Below, in pieces: positions 27,369 to 39,185 of a stretch of DNA of 64,000 nt. The notes beneath the pieces are model-generated. The model saw only the letters and a program-made list of their open reading frames with translations, had not been told where the DNA came from and made no database searches. The stretch covers positions 1,256,583 to 1,320,582 of the forward strand of contig NC_022198.1 of assembly GCF_000590555.1 (NCBI RefSeq). Direction: 5' to 3'. This DNA comes from Corynebacterium argentoratense DSM 44202. Lineage in GTDB: Bacteria > Actinomycetota > Actinomycetes > Mycobacteriales > Mycobacteriaceae. The translations under genes and the position numbers were made by a program. Position 1 is the first letter of the stretch. Each line of letters starts with the position of its first letter.

Positions 27369-28178
27369 CTAGTCTACCGAGGGGCAACACGGGTGTGCCC
27401 CTGCCGCAGACAACTGACGCACCAAAGTGGATGGGACCTGCGCGGTCACCAGCTCCGTGCCAACAACCACAGCATCTGCCCCTGCCCCCGCATAGGTCAA
27501 CAAATCAGCTGCCGAGCGGACACCGGACAGAGCAATTTTGACCACGTCGTCGGGTAAACCCGGGGCAATATCGATAAAGGCCTCGCGGTTGAGTGTCAAC
27601 GATGCAAGGTTGCGGGCATTAACCCCAATAACCCTCGCGCCAGCGTGCATGGCTCGCGTGGCTTCTTCTGCGTTTTGCACTTCCACCAGCGCCACCATCG
27701 ATAGGGAATGCACCCGGTCAATCAATGCAGACAGCTGGGCAGGTTCCAACAGGCCGACGTGCAGCGGAATCATGTCAGCGCCATAAAAACGTGCCTCGTG
27801 GATTTGATAAGGATCGACGATGAAATCCCTACACATCACGGGAACGCTCACCGCGTCAGCCACTGCCTTCAAATCGTCCAGAGAACCCTGGAAACGTCGG
27901 CTTTCTGTCTGGCAACCGACCATCCACGCACCACCAAGCTCGAACTGGTGCGCCAGCTCCGCAACAGAACTAATCGGCGGCAAAGGGCCCAATGTCGGCG
28001 ACGCCCGCTTGATTTCAGCAATCACACCGCACCCAGGCTGACGCAACACCCCCATGACGTCGCGGGGCGGACGCACCGACTGCGACAATTCCTTCATGCG
28101 ATCCATGGGCACGCGGGCGCGACGTTGCTCGACGTCCTCTTTGACGCCGCGCACAATCTGTTCGAACACCGTAGCCAT
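27369..28178 (-). CDS. trpC: Indole-3-glycerol phosphate synthase
   Basis: Closes CdRP to indole-3-glycerol phosphate in tryptophan synthesis. 269 aa from ATG 28178 (MATVFEQIVRGVKED); the frame runs further upstream but GAG about 7 nt before supports this start. Motifs: IAEIKRASPTLGPL, VMCRDFIVDPYQIHEARFYGAD, LVEVQNAEE, GVNARNL and ALSGVRSA, covering the phosphate and catalytic loops of the TIM barrel. No other trp gene is in the window. Downstream is lgt, upstream the Trp-associated membrane protein. Confidence 0.95.
   Translation of the reverse strand: MATVFEQIVRGVKEDVEQRRARVPMDRMKELSQSVRPPRDVMGVLRQPGCGVIAEIKRASPTLGPLPPISSVAELAHQFELGGAWMVGCQTESRRFQGSLDDLKAVADAVSVPVMCRDFIVDPYQIHEARFYGADMIPLHVGLLEPAQLSALIDRVHSLSMVALVEVQNAEEATRAMHAGARVIGVNARNLASLTLNREAFIDIAPGLPDDVVKIALSGVRSAADLLTYAGAGADAVVVGTELVTAQVPSTLVRQLSAAGAHPCCPSVD
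27371..27376 (-). promoter_or_regulatory. -10 box (leaderless) for lgt
   Basis: TAGACT on the minus strand, 8 nt before GTG at 27362; the box overlaps the last codons of trpC. Confidence 0.4.
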
Positions 28179-28276
28179 TAATCGCTCAAATCTGTCGTGT
28201 TGCTCACTACACCTTGAAACTACACCACACAGCCATGAGACAAAAGTCACCCAACCCCCACTTGTGTGATAGCTAC

Positions 28277-28915
28277 TCAGTTATCGCGGGTGGGGTCGAT
28301 ATCGGCGTCGAGTGCATCCCACAACGCACGGCTAGCATCATCATCCTCGGCCTCCGCCGCATCCGTGGATCTATAAGCAGCACGCTCATAACGATCACCA
28401 GAGGCGACCACACCAGGCCGCAGAGCAACGACCACGCCCGAAACCACAGCCAACGCACAACCCAGCAACGCAACAACCGGGCCCCACACCTGCGGCTCGA
28501 CCGAAACAATATCGGCCCACTGGCTAATGTGATTAACCTGATCAGCAGACTGCGCAGCACCCCCAACAGCGCTATCCCCCACCGTCAACAACGAACGCAC
28601 ACGCGAAGCGTCCGGCTCACCAGTCAGCAAGCCAAGAGCTTGCCAACTCGCCCCAGCACCGGCCAGAGCACCAATCACACCAGCAACACGGCGCCCCATC
28701 GGCCGAAGCGCCATCGCAGCGACAGCACACACAAACAACAGCAAAGCCACAGCGACAAGCTCACTAGACCACAGCGACCCCACCACAACACTCGTCTTAT
28801 CCCCAGACTTATCGTCCACAGACTCAACAACAATCCACGTCATGCGGGAAGCAACCCACACCACCACGCCAGCAACCGCAAGAAAAATAGCGGCAGCAAC
28901 CCTCCGCGACGTCAT
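28277..28915 (-). CDS. Trp-operon-associated membrane protein (TIGR02234 type)
   Basis: Membrane protein of 212 aa with four hydrophobic segments (about 7-25, 50-70, 78-97 and 143-165) and an acidic C-terminal tail (DDDASRALWDALD). The conserved WASSR-like start of the family appears as VASRMTWIVVE. Its function is unknown; in Actinobacteria it lies beside trpE/trpC or hisI. The start codon overlaps the hisI stop (TAATG), so translation is coupled. The first codons ATGACGTCGCGG are themselves a copy of the dispersed motif. Confidence 0.8.
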   Translation of the reverse strand: MTSRRVAAAIFLAVAGVVVWVASRMTWIVVESVDDKSGDKTSVVVGSLWSSELVAVALLLFVCAVAAMALRPMGRRVAGVIGALAGAGASWQALGLLTGEPDASRVRSLLTVGDSAVGGAAQSADQVNHISQWADIVSVEPQVWGPVVALLGCALAVVSGVVVALRPGVVASGDRYERAAYRSTDAAEAEDDDASRALWDALDADIDPTRDN

Positions 28916-29319
28916 TAGTGATCAGCCTCCCCGAGCAAAGGCAACACCTCAAAGCAACTGCGCGCACCCGTATGGCACGCAGCGCCCGTCTGAACAACCC
29001 GCATCAACAATGTGTCGCCGTCACAATCCGCATCAATAGAGACCACAGACTGCACATGGCCACTGGTCAAACCCTTGATCCAATACTCATTACGCGAACG
29101 AGAAAAATACGTCCCCCGACGCGAACACAACGAATACGCCAAAGCATGCGCATCCATCCACGCCAACATCAACACACGCTCCGACTCAGCATCCTGAACC
29201 ACAACCGGAATCAAGCCAGCATCATTGAAACGCAACTTACTGGCAGCCTCCGCACCAATGGCACGCACCAAATCAGCATCCTCAGGATGCTGCGGGCAAT
29301 ACGACTGATCCACCAACAT
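28915..29319 (-). CDS. hisI: Phosphoribosyl-AMP cyclohydrolase
   Basis: Third step of histidine synthesis, opening the adenine ring of PR-AMP. 134 aa, cyclohydrolase domain only; hisE must lie elsewhere. Motifs: [27 protein letters not shown], the metal site [10 protein letters not shown], and the cysteines in [17 protein letters not shown] overlaps the hisF stop (TAATG), and its own stop overlaps the next start in the same way. Confidence 0.96.
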   Translation of the reverse strand: MLVDQSYCPQHPEDADLVRAIGAEAASKLRFNDAGLIPVVVQDAESERVLMLAWMDAHALAYSLCSRRGTYFSRSRNEYWIKGLTSGHVQSVVSIDADCDGDTLLMRVVQTGAACHTGARSCFEVLPLLGEADH

Positions 29320-30095
29320 TACCCGCGCACCTCGTAACCCGAAGCCTCGATATCACGCTTGCACTCCGCGATTGAGACCTCACCAAAGTGGAAAATCGAC
29401 GCAGCCAACACAGCATCCGCACCCGCAGCCACCGCAGGCGAACAATGCTGCGCACGCCCCGCCCCACCGCTAGCAATCACAGGCACAGAAACAACCTCAC
29501 GCACCTTAGAAATCAGCTCCAGATCGAAGCCATCCTTGGTGCCATCACCATCCATCGAATTAAGCAGAATCTCCCCCACACCGAGCTCCTCGCCACGGCG
29601 CGCCCACTCAACCGCATCAATCCCAGCCGAACGCGAACCGCCATGAGTCGTCACCTCAAAACCCGACGGCTGCGGCACCCCACCCTCCGGCACACGACGA
29701 GCATCCACACTCAACACAATGCACTGGGCACCAAAACGCTCACTCAACTCGCGCAACAATTCCGGCCGCGCAATAGCCGCCGTATTCACACTGATCTTAT
29801 CTGCACCCGCACGCAACAACTGATCAACATCATCCGCAGTACGCACACCCCCACCAACAGTCAAAGGAATAAACACCTGCTCCGCAGTACGCCGCACCAC
29901 ATCCAACATCGTGTCCCGGCCAGCCTTCGACGCAGACACATCCAAAAACGTCAGCTCATCAGCCCCCTCGGCGTCATAACGCGCAGCCAACTCGACAGGA
30001 TCACCAGCATCACGCAAATTATCAAAATTCACGCCCTTGACGACCCGACCATTGTCCACATCCAAACAAGGAATCACCCGAACTGCAATACCCAC
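29319..30095 (-). CDS. hisF: Imidazole glycerol phosphate synthase subunit HisF
   Basis: Cyclase half of IGP synthase; uses ammonia from HisH to form IGP and AICAR. 258 aa TIM barrel with [19 protein letters not shown] (catalytic Asp near residue 13), [21 protein letters not shown], and the second catalytic Asp in [15 protein letters not shown]. It follows hisA with a 3-bp gap. The impA gene that separates hisA and hisF in C. glutamicum is absent. Confidence 0.97.
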   Translation of the reverse strand: MGIAVRVIPCLDVDNGRVVKGVNFDNLRDAGDPVELAARYDAEGADELTFLDVSASKAGRDTMLDVVRRTAEQVFIPLTVGGGVRTADDVDQLLRAGADKISVNTAAIARPELLRELSERFGAQCIVLSVDARRVPEGGVPQPSGFEVTTHGGSRSAGIDAVEWARRGEELGVGEILLNSMDGDGTKDGFDLELISKVREVVSVPVIASGGAGRAQHCSPAVAAGADAVLAASIFHFGEVSIAECKRDIEASGYEVRG

Positions 30096-30098
30096 AGG

Positions 30099-30878
30099 TT
30101 ACACACCTTCCTTCGAGTCGCGATCGACGCCAACTCCGGACTGTGCAGCCACAGCCTCCAGAGCCTCGCTGAGCGTAAAACGATCCTCGTACAGAGCCTT
30201 GCCGATGATGCACGAATCGATCCCCTCATGCGCATAAGCCGCAATATCGACCACATCCTGCAGACAGCTAATCCCACCCGAGGCAACCACCGGCGCATCC
30301 GTCGCAGCAGCAACATTACGCAACAACTCAATGTTCGGGCCACTCAGCGTGCCATCCTTCGACACATCCGTCACCACAAAACGCGCACACCCCTGCGCAT
30401 CGAGCCGCTCCAGCACCTCCCACAAATCCCCACCATCAGACACCCAGCCATTGCCCTTCGTACGCCACTGGCCGTCCTCCAAACGCACAGCCAAATCCAC
30501 AGCAACCTTGTCCCCATAGCGGGCAATCACATCCGCGATCCACTCCGGCTTCTGCAAAGCCGCCGTGCCAATATTGACGCGTCGCGCACCAGTGGACAAC
30601 GCGCGCTCCAAGGACTCATCGTCGCGGATACCGCCGGTGAGCTCTACATCAATATCGAGCGCGCCGACAACCTCCCGCATCATCTCATGGTTAGAGCCGT
30701 GACCAAACGCGGCGTCAAGATCCACAAAATGCAGCCACTGCGCACCCTGCTCCTGCCAACGCAACGCCTGCTCCAAAGGGGAACCGTAGACCTTCTCACT
30801 ACCGGACTCACCCTGGTGCAAACGGACAGCTTGACCATCGACAACATCGACGGCAGGAAGCAAAGTAAAAGCAGACAT
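30099..30878 (-). CDS. hisA: ProFAR isomerase HisA
   Basis: Isomerises ProFAR to PRFAR in histidine synthesis. 259 aa TIM barrel: [19 protein letters not shown] (catalytic Asp), [36 protein letters not shown] (second Asp) and [13 protein letters not shown]. In actinobacteria without trpF this enzyme also isomerises PRA (PriA); this window cannot show whether that applies here. hisH ends 52 bp upstream. Confidence 0.95.
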   Translation of the reverse strand: MSAFTLLPAVDVVDGQAVRLHQGESGSEKVYGSPLEQALRWQEQGAQWLHFVDLDAAFGHGSNHEMMREVVGALDIDVELTGGIRDDESLERALSTGARRVNIGTAALQKPEWIADVIARYGDKVAVDLAVRLEDGQWRTKGNGWVSDGGDLWEVLERLDAQGCARFVVTDVSKDGTLSGPNIELLRNVAAATDAPVVASGGISCLQDVVDIAAYAHEGIDSCIIGKALYEDRFTLSEALEAVAAQSGVGVDRDSKEGV

Positions 30879-30930
30879 GTATCAAGACCTAATTTCTTCT
30901 AAATTCAACGACGTGCTACAGCCCAAACGA

Positions 30931-31566
30931 CTACAGCGTATCCAACCAGTTTTTCAGCAGCTGAGCGCCAGCATCACCGGACTTCTCCGGATGGAACTGC
31001 GTCGCCCACAGCGGGCCATTTTCCACCGCCGCGACATAACGGCAAGCATCCTGCTGAGTCCACGTAACCAACGGGGACGTGGTCAAACCATCATCCTTAA
31101 ACGTCCAGTCCATCACCCCGTAAGAGTGCACGAAATAAAAACGCTCCGACGGCTCTAGGCCCGCGAACATTTGGGATCCCTCCGGAGCCTCCACGGTGTT
31201 CCACCCCATCACCGGAACAACCTCCGTGGTGAGCTTTTCCACAACACCCGGCCACTGCCCACACCCCTGCGCAACGGTGCCGTGCTCCACCCCCTGTTCA
31301 AACATGATCTGCATCCCTACGCAGATACCGAAGACGGGACGGCTGCCTGCCAGGCGCTCGCCAATCATGCGGTCACCTTTGACAGACTTCAGCCCCTGCA
31401 TACACGCCGCATACGCCCCGACACCTGGTACCAACAAACCGTCGGCTGCAAGCACAACCTGAGGGTCATGCGTCACCTCAACCTCGGCGCCCACCCTCTC
31501 GAGTGCACGATGAGCGGAACGAATATTGCCAGAGCCGTAGTCCAATAAAGCGACGCGTTTAGCCAT
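30931..31566 (-). CDS. hisH: Imidazole glycerol phosphate synthase subunit HisH
   Basis: Glutaminase half of IGP synthase. 211 aa from ATG 31566 ([17 protein letters not shown]); ATG at 31575 would add three residues. Class-I amidotransferase triad: Cys in [13 protein letters not shown], and His and Glu in [12 protein letters not shown] -10 box TATCAT lies 7 nt upstream and inside a GGTGCC...GGCACC repeat (31568-31586), which might end transcription from the upstream MFS gene or act as operator. Confidence 0.95.
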   Translation of the reverse strand: MAKRVALLDYGSGNIRSAHRALERVGAEVEVTHDPQVVLAADGLLVPGVGAYAACMQGLKSVKGDRMIGERLAGSRPVFGICVGMQIMFEQGVEHGTVAQGCGQWPGVVEKLTTEVVPVMGWNTVEAPEGSQMFAGLEPSERFYFVHSYGVMDWTFKDDGLTTSPLVTWTQQDACRYVAAVENGPLWATQFHPEKSGDAGAQLLKNWLDTL

Positions 31567-31573
31567 AGGTGCC

Positions 31574-31579
31574 ATGATA
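31574..31579 (-). promoter_or_regulatory. -10 box (leaderless) for hisH
   Basis: TATCAT on the minus strand, 7 nt before ATG at 31566. It sits in the loop of the inverted repeat GGTGCC / GGCACC (31568-31573 and 31581-31586). Confidence 0.4.
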
Positions 31580-31593
31580 CGGCACCGTTAGTT

Positions 31594-33042
31594 TTAAGTA
31601 TCAGACGGACTATCGCTGGCACCGCGCTGCTTAGCATTGAGGTTGGTACGCAGGGGCTTCACAATAGGCTTAATCGGCTTAACGGTCGCACGAGCAGCAG
31701 CTTTTCCTGCGACTTTGCTGACGCGTCCGACTTTCTTAGCACCATGGTAGGTTGCTCTAGCCATCGGGACGCGGCGAAGATGCGCACGAGTGTTGTGGTA
31801 CTCGACAATACGGTGCTTACCGGCGATCGAATCAGCAATGACCAACGACAGTCCGATACCAACCAATGACGCCGCGACGAAAAAGGCACCATCATATGCC
31901 AAGCGTGCCGCGACGAAACCAAGCACCACTGACCCCAGGCCAGTGCCTGAGTCGAAAGAAATGTTCCACATGGCCGAAGCATCAGACACGCGCTCACGAG
32001 GAAGGCGCGCGAACATCATCAACAATGCCTCGTTTTGTGCCGCGCCAAAACCGAGCCCGAAGGACAAGGCAGCCACGAGCATCAGCCACGCATTCCAATC
32101 AGCGAAAACGACCAGCGCGACGAGCAACAGACCGAGGACACCGAGCAGCAAGGAGGGAATCATCAACAAGCCTGCCTGGCCTTTACGGTCGGCATACATA
32201 CCAGCCGCGTAGCGGGAGACCATCTGAGCACCACCAACGATGGCCAGCACGACGCCACCGATCAACACGCCCTTGGCCGGGTCGAGGTCGCGCACCGCCG
32301 CCGGAAGGAAAGAGTTCAGGGCACCAAAGCCCATGGCGATGCCGCACATAGCAATCGCGGGCACCGTGATGAGCTTCCACGTCGCGACAGCGGGAACACC
32401 CTCCAGGAGGGTATCACCCCCTTTACGCTGCACCTTCGGTGCGGCCTTAAGCCGCGGCAGTCGTGAACACACCACAGCGCCGACAACTGCAATCGCTGCG
32501 GTGATGCCGTAAACGACGTTGAAACCGAAGTGCTTTGCAAGGTTAAGCCCTAAGGGCAGCACGAGCATTTCCACGAGCCCAATGACAAGGCCCAATGCGC
32601 CGGAAGCTTTGCCAAGGAACTTCAGCGGTACGAGCTCTGCGATAAGTGCAGCCTGGGCAACCGTGAGCGCACCGAAACCAATGCCACGGATGGCAGACAC
32701 CGCCAGCACGGGAACAGGCGCGATTGACACCATGTAGGCCAAGGCAGGAACGCCCAGGATGGCGGCAGAAAAAACCATCACCGGTGTGTACCCGATGGTA
32801 CGCAACGCACGAGGGGTAAACATCTGAGTAATGACGGTAAACAGCATGAAGATGCCGGTGGTGGCACCCGCTAGCGTTTTGGATCCCCCACTTTCGATAA
32901 CCGCCAGAGGCAGGGTGGGCAACAGCATTGTCCACGAACCGAATGCAGTGGCCACAGCGATGAGCGTGCCGATTAGCCCCGGACTCTTCCACATGTTGTC
33001 AATTTGTTCTAGTTGATCACGCGAAAGAGCCTCATGTGCCAC
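31594..33042 (-). CDS. MFS transporter inside the his cluster
   Basis: Major facilitator superfamily permease, 482 aa with 12 predicted spans (about residues 20-410) and a basic Ala/Lys-rich C-terminal tail of about 70 residues (KKVGRVSKVAGKAAARATVK). The cytoplasmic loop between spans 6 and 7 is also basic. The substrate is unknown. An MFS gene between hisB and hisH is, from memory, conserved in corynebacteria, which hints at a link to histidine or a related compound (inference). The start is GTG at 33042, with AGGAG 11 nt upstream. Confidence 0.85.
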   Translation of the reverse strand: MAHEALSRDQLEQIDNMWKSPGLIGTLIAVATAFGSWTMLLPTLPLAVIESGGSKTLAGATTGIFMLFTVITQMFTPRALRTIGYTPVMVFSAAILGVPALAYMVSIAPVPVLAVSAIRGIGFGALTVAQAALIAELVPLKFLGKASGALGLVIGLVEMLVLPLGLNLAKHFGFNVVYGITAAIAVVGAVVCSRLPRLKAAPKVQRKGGDTLLEGVPAVATWKLITVPAIAMCGIAMGFGALNSFLPAAVRDLDPAKGVLIGGVVLAIVGGAQMVSRYAAGMYADRKGQAGLLMIPSLLLGVLGLLLVALVVFADWNAWLMLVAALSFGLGFGAAQNEALLMMFARLPRERVSDASAMWNISFDSGTGLGSVVLGFVAARLAYDGAFFVAASLVGIGLSLVIADSIAGKHRIVEYHNTRAHLRRVPMARATYHGAKKVGRVSKVAGKAAARATVKPIKPIVKPLRTNLNAKQRGASDSPSDT

Positions 33043-33159
33043 TTACGTCATCGCTCCTATCATCCACATCGTGCCCGCGACGATCGCCGACTTTATGAGT
33101 TATTTAGCTCGTGCAAGGCTAGCAAATCAACGGTGTGTAATGCCACCTCACCCCCTGTT

Positions 33160-33765
33160 TTAGAGGGTGCCTTTAGTGGAGGGCACACCCTCGACCCGCG
33201 GGTCGTCTTCGGTAGCAGCCCGCAATGCCCGAGCTACAGCCTTGTACTCGGCTTCGGTGATGTGGTGAGGGTCGCGGCCATAATGACAGCGCACGTGCAG
33301 CGCGATCTTCGCGTTAAAGGCCAGGGTTTCGAAAAAGTGATGGTTGATGACCGTCGCGTAGTGCCCGCCGATGACACTGGTGATCATGTAGTCGGGTTCG
33401 CCGTTGATAACGCAGTACGGTCGACCGGACACATCAACGATAGCTTCGCACAGAGTTTCATCCATCGGGATCTGGCAGGAAGCGAAACGACGGATCCCCT
33501 TCTTGTCCCCCAGTGCTTGGGCGAACGCTTGGCCCAGCACAATACCGGTGTCTTCAACCGTGTGGTGAGCATCCACATCGGTATCACCGCTGGCTTGAAC
33601 AGTTAAGTCAAAGGAACCATGCTGGCCGAAAGCAGTTAACATATGGTCGAAGAACGGCAAGCCTGTGTCGATGGTGGTTACGCCAGTGCCGTCGAGGTTA
33701 ATCTCGACAACAATCGAGGATTCTTTGGTGGTGCGCTCGATGCGTGCTACGCGAGGGGTGCTCAT
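33160..33765 (-). CDS. hisB: Imidazoleglycerol-phosphate dehydratase
   Basis: Dehydrates IGP to imidazole acetol phosphate; a Mn-containing 24-mer enzyme. 201 aa, dehydratase only with no HisN phosphatase fusion. Metal-binding motifs: [40 protein letters not shown] and [15 protein letters not shown] at 33765 ([11 protein letters not shown]) is supported by AAAGG 9 nt upstream. hisC stops 30 bp upstream. Confidence 0.96.
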   Translation of the reverse strand: MSTPRVARIERTTKESSIVVEINLDGTGVTTIDTGLPFFDHMLTAFGQHGSFDLTVQASGDTDVDAHHTVEDTGIVLGQAFAQALGDKKGIRRFASCQIPMDETLCEAIVDVSGRPYCVINGEPDYMITSVIGGHYATVINHHFFETLAFNAKIALHVRCHYGRDPHHITEAEYKAVARALRAATEDDPRVEGVPSTKGTL

Positions 33766-33795
33766 GGTGGTGCCTTTCACAGCAAACTGTAGATG

Positions 33796-36284
<2,489 letters not shown>

Positions 36285-36291
36285 GGGGACA

Positions 36292-36297
36292 ATTCTA
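36292..36297 (-). promoter_or_regulatory. -10 box (leaderless) for hisD and the his cluster
   Basis: TAGAAT on the minus strand, 7 nt before ATG at 36284, directly after bsaP. A leaderless start leaves no room for a T-box or peptide attenuator here. Confidence 0.5.
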
Positions 36298-36311
36298 GAC
36301 CTTGAGATCTG

Positions 36312-36581
36312 TCAACGCTGACCCAGGTAGGCAGAATCAACCTCACCGTGGCGAGAGCAGCGCGCTTCCCAACCATCCGGGCGGATCTGAACCACCATCC
36401 TTCGGCCACAGAGCTGGCAGAACCGTGGGGCCTCTAAACCAGCACGGGCCGACGGTGAGAGCGTAATCTCTACGCCCTCCGCGATCTCTTGCCCCGTATT
36501 GGGGTGAAATACCGGCGCATCACCAGAGACGATGGCTGCAAGAAGCTCATCACTGGCAAGGCGCCGCTGGGAACGTTCCAT
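36312..36581 (-). CDS. bsaP: Biotin synthase auxiliary protein BsaP
   Basis: Small protein of 89 aa thought to help BioB in actinobacteria, probably by supplying or repairing an iron-sulphur cluster. Features: basic N-terminus [31 protein letters not shown], and a cysteine set in [10 protein letters not shown] plus ARCSRHG. It lies 19 bp after bioB on the same strand. Identity rests on size, cysteine pattern and position; the mechanism is from recent work on homologues. Confidence 0.8.
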   Translation of the reverse strand: MERSQRRLASDELLAAIVSGDAPVFHPNTGQEIAEGVEITLSPSARAGLEAPRFCQLCGRRMVVQIRPDGWEARCSRHGEVDSAYLGQR

Positions 36582-36600
36582 GATCGACTAGTGCCCCCTG

Positions 36601-37638
36601 CTACACCGTGGCGTTGAGCGCCTTGATGGGAAGGCGCAGCTTGCCCATCATGTCCAAATCCTGCTCCTGAGGGCGGCCCAAAGTGGTCAGGTAGTTTCCG
36701 ACGATGATCGCGTTGATACCACCCAACAGGCCCTTTTCGGCACCCAGATCACCCAACGTGAGCTCGCGGCCGCCGGCAAAACGCAGCATGGTCTTCGGCA
36801 GAGCAAGACGGAAAGCACCAATAGCACGCAAGGCATCCGAGGACTCCATCACCGGGTAATCCGCGAATGGGGTACCGGGGCGCGGATCGAGGAAGTTCAT
36901 CGGCACTTCGGTGGGATCCAAAGCGGCGAGATCCGAAGCGAACTCCGCACGCTGCTCTAAGGTCTCCCCCATACCGAGGATGCCACCCGAGCACACCTCC
37001 ATGCCGGCTTCCTTCACCATCCGCAAAGTTTCGCGACGAGACTCCCAGGTGTGGGTGGTGACCACGTTCGGGAAGTAGGAGCGCGCAGTCTCCAGGTTGT
37101 GGTTGTAGCGGTGCACACCCGCTGCGGCGAGGCGGTCGACCTGCTCCTGGGTGAGGATGCCGATGGATGCGGCTACCTCGATGTCTACCTCGGCCTTAAT
37201 TGCTGCGACCGCCTGCTCTAGCTGGGAAAGAAGGCGCTCGTCCGGGCCCTTCACCGCGGCAACAATGCAGAATTCAGTTGCGCCGGACTTTGCGGTCTGC
37301 TTTGCTGCCTCAACAAGAGCGGGGATATCCAACCATGCGGAACGCACGGGAGATTCAAACAGACCCGACTGGGAGCAGAAGTGGCAGTCCTCTGGGCAAC
37401 CGCCAGTCTTGAGGGAGATGATGCCTTCCATCTCGACCTCTTCGCCGCACCACTTCAGACGGACTTCATGCGCCAGGCCAAGGAGCTCCTCGAGTCGGTC
37501 GTCAGGAAGCTGGAGAACCCGAAGGGTCTCTTCCTTATCCAGGCCCACTCCCCTGCCGAGAACTTTCTCGCGGGCAATGTCGAGGATGTCGACCTCGGAC
37601 GAGTGGGCTAAGGGCTGTTCGGTGGTGGGGGTGCTCAT
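36601..37638 (-). CDS. bioB: Biotin synthase
   Basis: Radical-SAM enzyme that inserts sulphur into dethiobiotin. 345 aa from ATG 37638; GGAGA 5 nt upstream supports this start. [12 protein letters not shown] is the radical-SAM CxxxCxxC, with the second-cluster residues in [26 protein letters not shown] is the substrate region, and [12 protein letters not shown] the C-terminal Arg loop. No bioA, bioD or bioF is nearby, so this strain may take up or make dethiobiotin from elsewhere. Confidence 0.97.
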   Translation of the reverse strand: MSTPTTEQPLAHSSEVDILDIAREKVLGRGVGLDKEETLRVLQLPDDRLEELLGLAHEVRLKWCGEEVEMEGIISLKTGGCPEDCHFCSQSGLFESPVRSAWLDIPALVEAAKQTAKSGATEFCIVAAVKGPDERLLSQLEQAVAAIKAEVDIEVAASIGILTQEQVDRLAAAGVHRYNHNLETARSYFPNVVTTHTWESRRETLRMVKEAGMEVCSGGILGMGETLEQRAEFASDLAALDPTEVPMNFLDPRPGTPFADYPVMESSDALRAIGAFRLALPKTMLRFAGGRELTLGDLGAEKGLLGGINAIIVGNYLTTLGRPQEQDLDMMGKLRLPIKALNATV

Positions 37639-37775
37639 ACGTTCTCCAAAGTGTTGTCCGTTAGCTGGAGCGCAAACTGTGCGATAGTTCACGCCATGTG
37701 TTAGCAAGCACAACCATACACGGCTAATTAAACACCGTTCAACACGACGCGCAGCCCGACATCACCGGCCACCGG

Positions 37776-38453
37776 CTACATGTCGTTGCCGCACATCTTC
37801 CAGCCACCCTCATTGTGGAAACGCATCACAGCAGTCACCGGCTCTTGGCCTTCGGACACGGTGGTCACGGTCGCAGACGCGATGTCACCGTCAACCTGCA
37901 GATTGTCTACCGCAGACACGTGGGCCGGGCGGAAATCAGGTAGCGCAGCTAGAGGCGCATCAAGCGCCATCGCAATCTGAGGATCGCTGGGGAAGAAGGC
38001 CCCACGGCCACCGTTAGCGTCGATCAGAGACTGGCAGGTGCTATCAGCGGTACGCTCGAGCACCTCGCGCGGGGTACGCCCCTGCGCAATGTTGTTCAGC
38101 ATGTCAGTGATCTGCTGACGTTCTTCAGGGGTTCCCGGACGGCCGGTATTGACCGGTTTAGCCTGGATCGGGGCAAGCTGATTGATCTGGCCCGCGGGGG
38201 CAGGCGCGGGGGACTGTTCTGCCGGTGGCTGCTCGGCTGGCGCCTTCTCCTCAGGCTTCTTTTCTTCCTCTTTAGGCACCTCAGTAGAGGTAGGAGTAGT
38301 GCTGGTGGAGGTTGTGGAGGTCGTCGTGGTCGTCGTCGAGGTGGTTTGCGACGATGCCTCATCTTCCTTATCGCCGCCGCAAGCTACAAGACCAAAAGGA
38401 ATGCAGAGGGCGGTAGCCAAACTCAGGGTGCGTGTCGCAAAAGTGCGATTCAT
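37776..38453 (-). CDS. Secreted lipoprotein, unknown function
   Basis: 225 aa with a lipoprotein signal: basic MNRTFATR, a hydrophobic core, and lipobox LVAC with Cys at 25. Then a low-complexity Thr/Ser stretch (TTSTTTTTTSTTSTS) and a Glu/Lys/Pro/Ala linker, which probably spans the cell wall. The C-terminal half (about 100-225) is a small folded domain with two cysteines (STCQSLID and WKMCGNDM) that may pair; it resembles NTF2-like lipoprotein domains in outline only. No family assigned. Confidence 0.75.
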   Translation of the reverse strand: MNRTFATRTLSLATALCIPFGLVACGGDKEDEASSQTTSTTTTTTSTTSTSTTPTSTEVPKEEEKKPEEKAPAEQPPAEQSPAPAPAGQINQLAPIQAKPVNTGRPGTPEERQQITDMLNNIAQGRTPREVLERTADSTCQSLIDANGGRGAFFPSDPQIAMALDAPLAALPDFRPAHVSAVDNLQVDGDIASATVTTVSEGQEPVTAVMRFHNEGGWKMCGNDM

Positions 38454-38510
38454 GAATACAAACTCCTAGGAATCAAAAGTATGAGGGGTGCCACCACACT
38501 AGCAGCAAAT

Positions 38511-38516
38511 TAAGAT
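38511..38516 (+). promoter_or_regulatory. -10 box (leaderless) for the TetR gene
   Basis: TAAGAT, 8 nt before ATG at 38525. Confidence 0.45.
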
Positions 38517-38524
38517 GGGTTTCT

Positions 38525-39115
38525 ATGCCATCTGCTCGCACGCTCTCACGCCACAGGATCATTGATGCGGCCCTGGACATCCTCGACAGTTACGGTCTGG
38601 CCGATCTGACGATGCGTCGCCTTGGGAAGTCCTTGTCTGTCGGGCCCGGCGCGTTGTACTGGCATTTTGAATCCAAGCAGGCGCTGATTGCGGCCCTGGC
38701 CGAGCGCATTGTCGCTCCGGTATGTGCTCACACCGACACCCCTGTCGAACAACCACTCAACCGTGAGGCGCGGTGCCTGGCGGTGGATAACGCGGCGTCA
38801 TCGTTGCGCAGTGCCTTGCTGGAGCACCGGGATGGGGCAGAAATTGTCTCCGCCGCTTTAACGCACGAACCCCTAGCCACGATGCTGCGTGCTACCTTGC
38901 GGTCGGCTACGGGTGATGACGTCGCGGCCAACACGCTTCTGTATTTCGTTCTGGGCGCCACGGCGCATGAACAATCGGCCTTGGCTTTGGCGCAAGCAGT
39001 GGCACCGGATGCGACAGAAAGCCAAGTGCATAGCGTTCATGATGCAGCTACGGAGCAATTCAACCAGGGAGTTGAGCTCATTAAAGTCGGGATAGTGGCG
39101 ACGCAAGCCCAATAA
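38525..39115 (+). CDS. TetR-family transcriptional regulator
   Basis: 196 aa. The N-terminal HTH has IIDAALDILDSYGLADLTMRRL and the recognition helix in VGPGALYWHFESKQALIAAL, the classic TetR/TetR_C layout. The C-terminal ligand domain is all helical. Targets unknown; candidates are itself, the divergent lipoprotein gene 71 bp away, or glgX. Two copies of the dispersed motif in opposite orientation lie 115 bp apart (38791 minus, 38916 plus). Confidence 0.88.
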   Translation: MPSARTLSRHRIIDAALDILDSYGLADLTMRRLGKSLSVGPGALYWHFESKQALIAALAERIVAPVCAHTDTPVEQPLNREARCLAVDNAASSLRSALLEHRDGAEIVSAALTHEPLATMLRATLRSATGDDVAANTLLYFVLGATAHEQSALALAQAVAPDATESQVHSVHDAATEQFNQGVELIKVGIVATQAQ

Positions 39116-39171
39116 CCCGGTCCGGTCGCGGCGCTTTCCGGGGGAATGAGTACCAATAGGCGGGCAGCTAC

Positions 39172-39177
39172 TAGACT
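39172..39177 (+). promoter_or_regulatory. -10 box (leaderless) for glgX
   Basis: TAGACT, 8 nt before ATG at 39186. Confidence 0.45.
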
Positions 39178-39185
39178 GTGAGCTT

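Noticed and set aside
33160..33780. Upstream extension of hisB to MKGTTMSTP
   Set aside because: AAAGG lies at good distance to the MSTP start at 33765; the extension would overlap that ribosome binding site.
36285..36311. Attenuator or T-box before hisD
   Set aside because: Only 27 bp separate bsaP and hisD, and the -10 box lies 7 nt from the ATG, so there is no room for a leader.
37639..37775. BioQ-type operator upstream of bioB
   Set aside because: GTGAAC and GTTAGC elements occur, but not as the TGAAC-N3-GTTAC palindrome; too weak to call.
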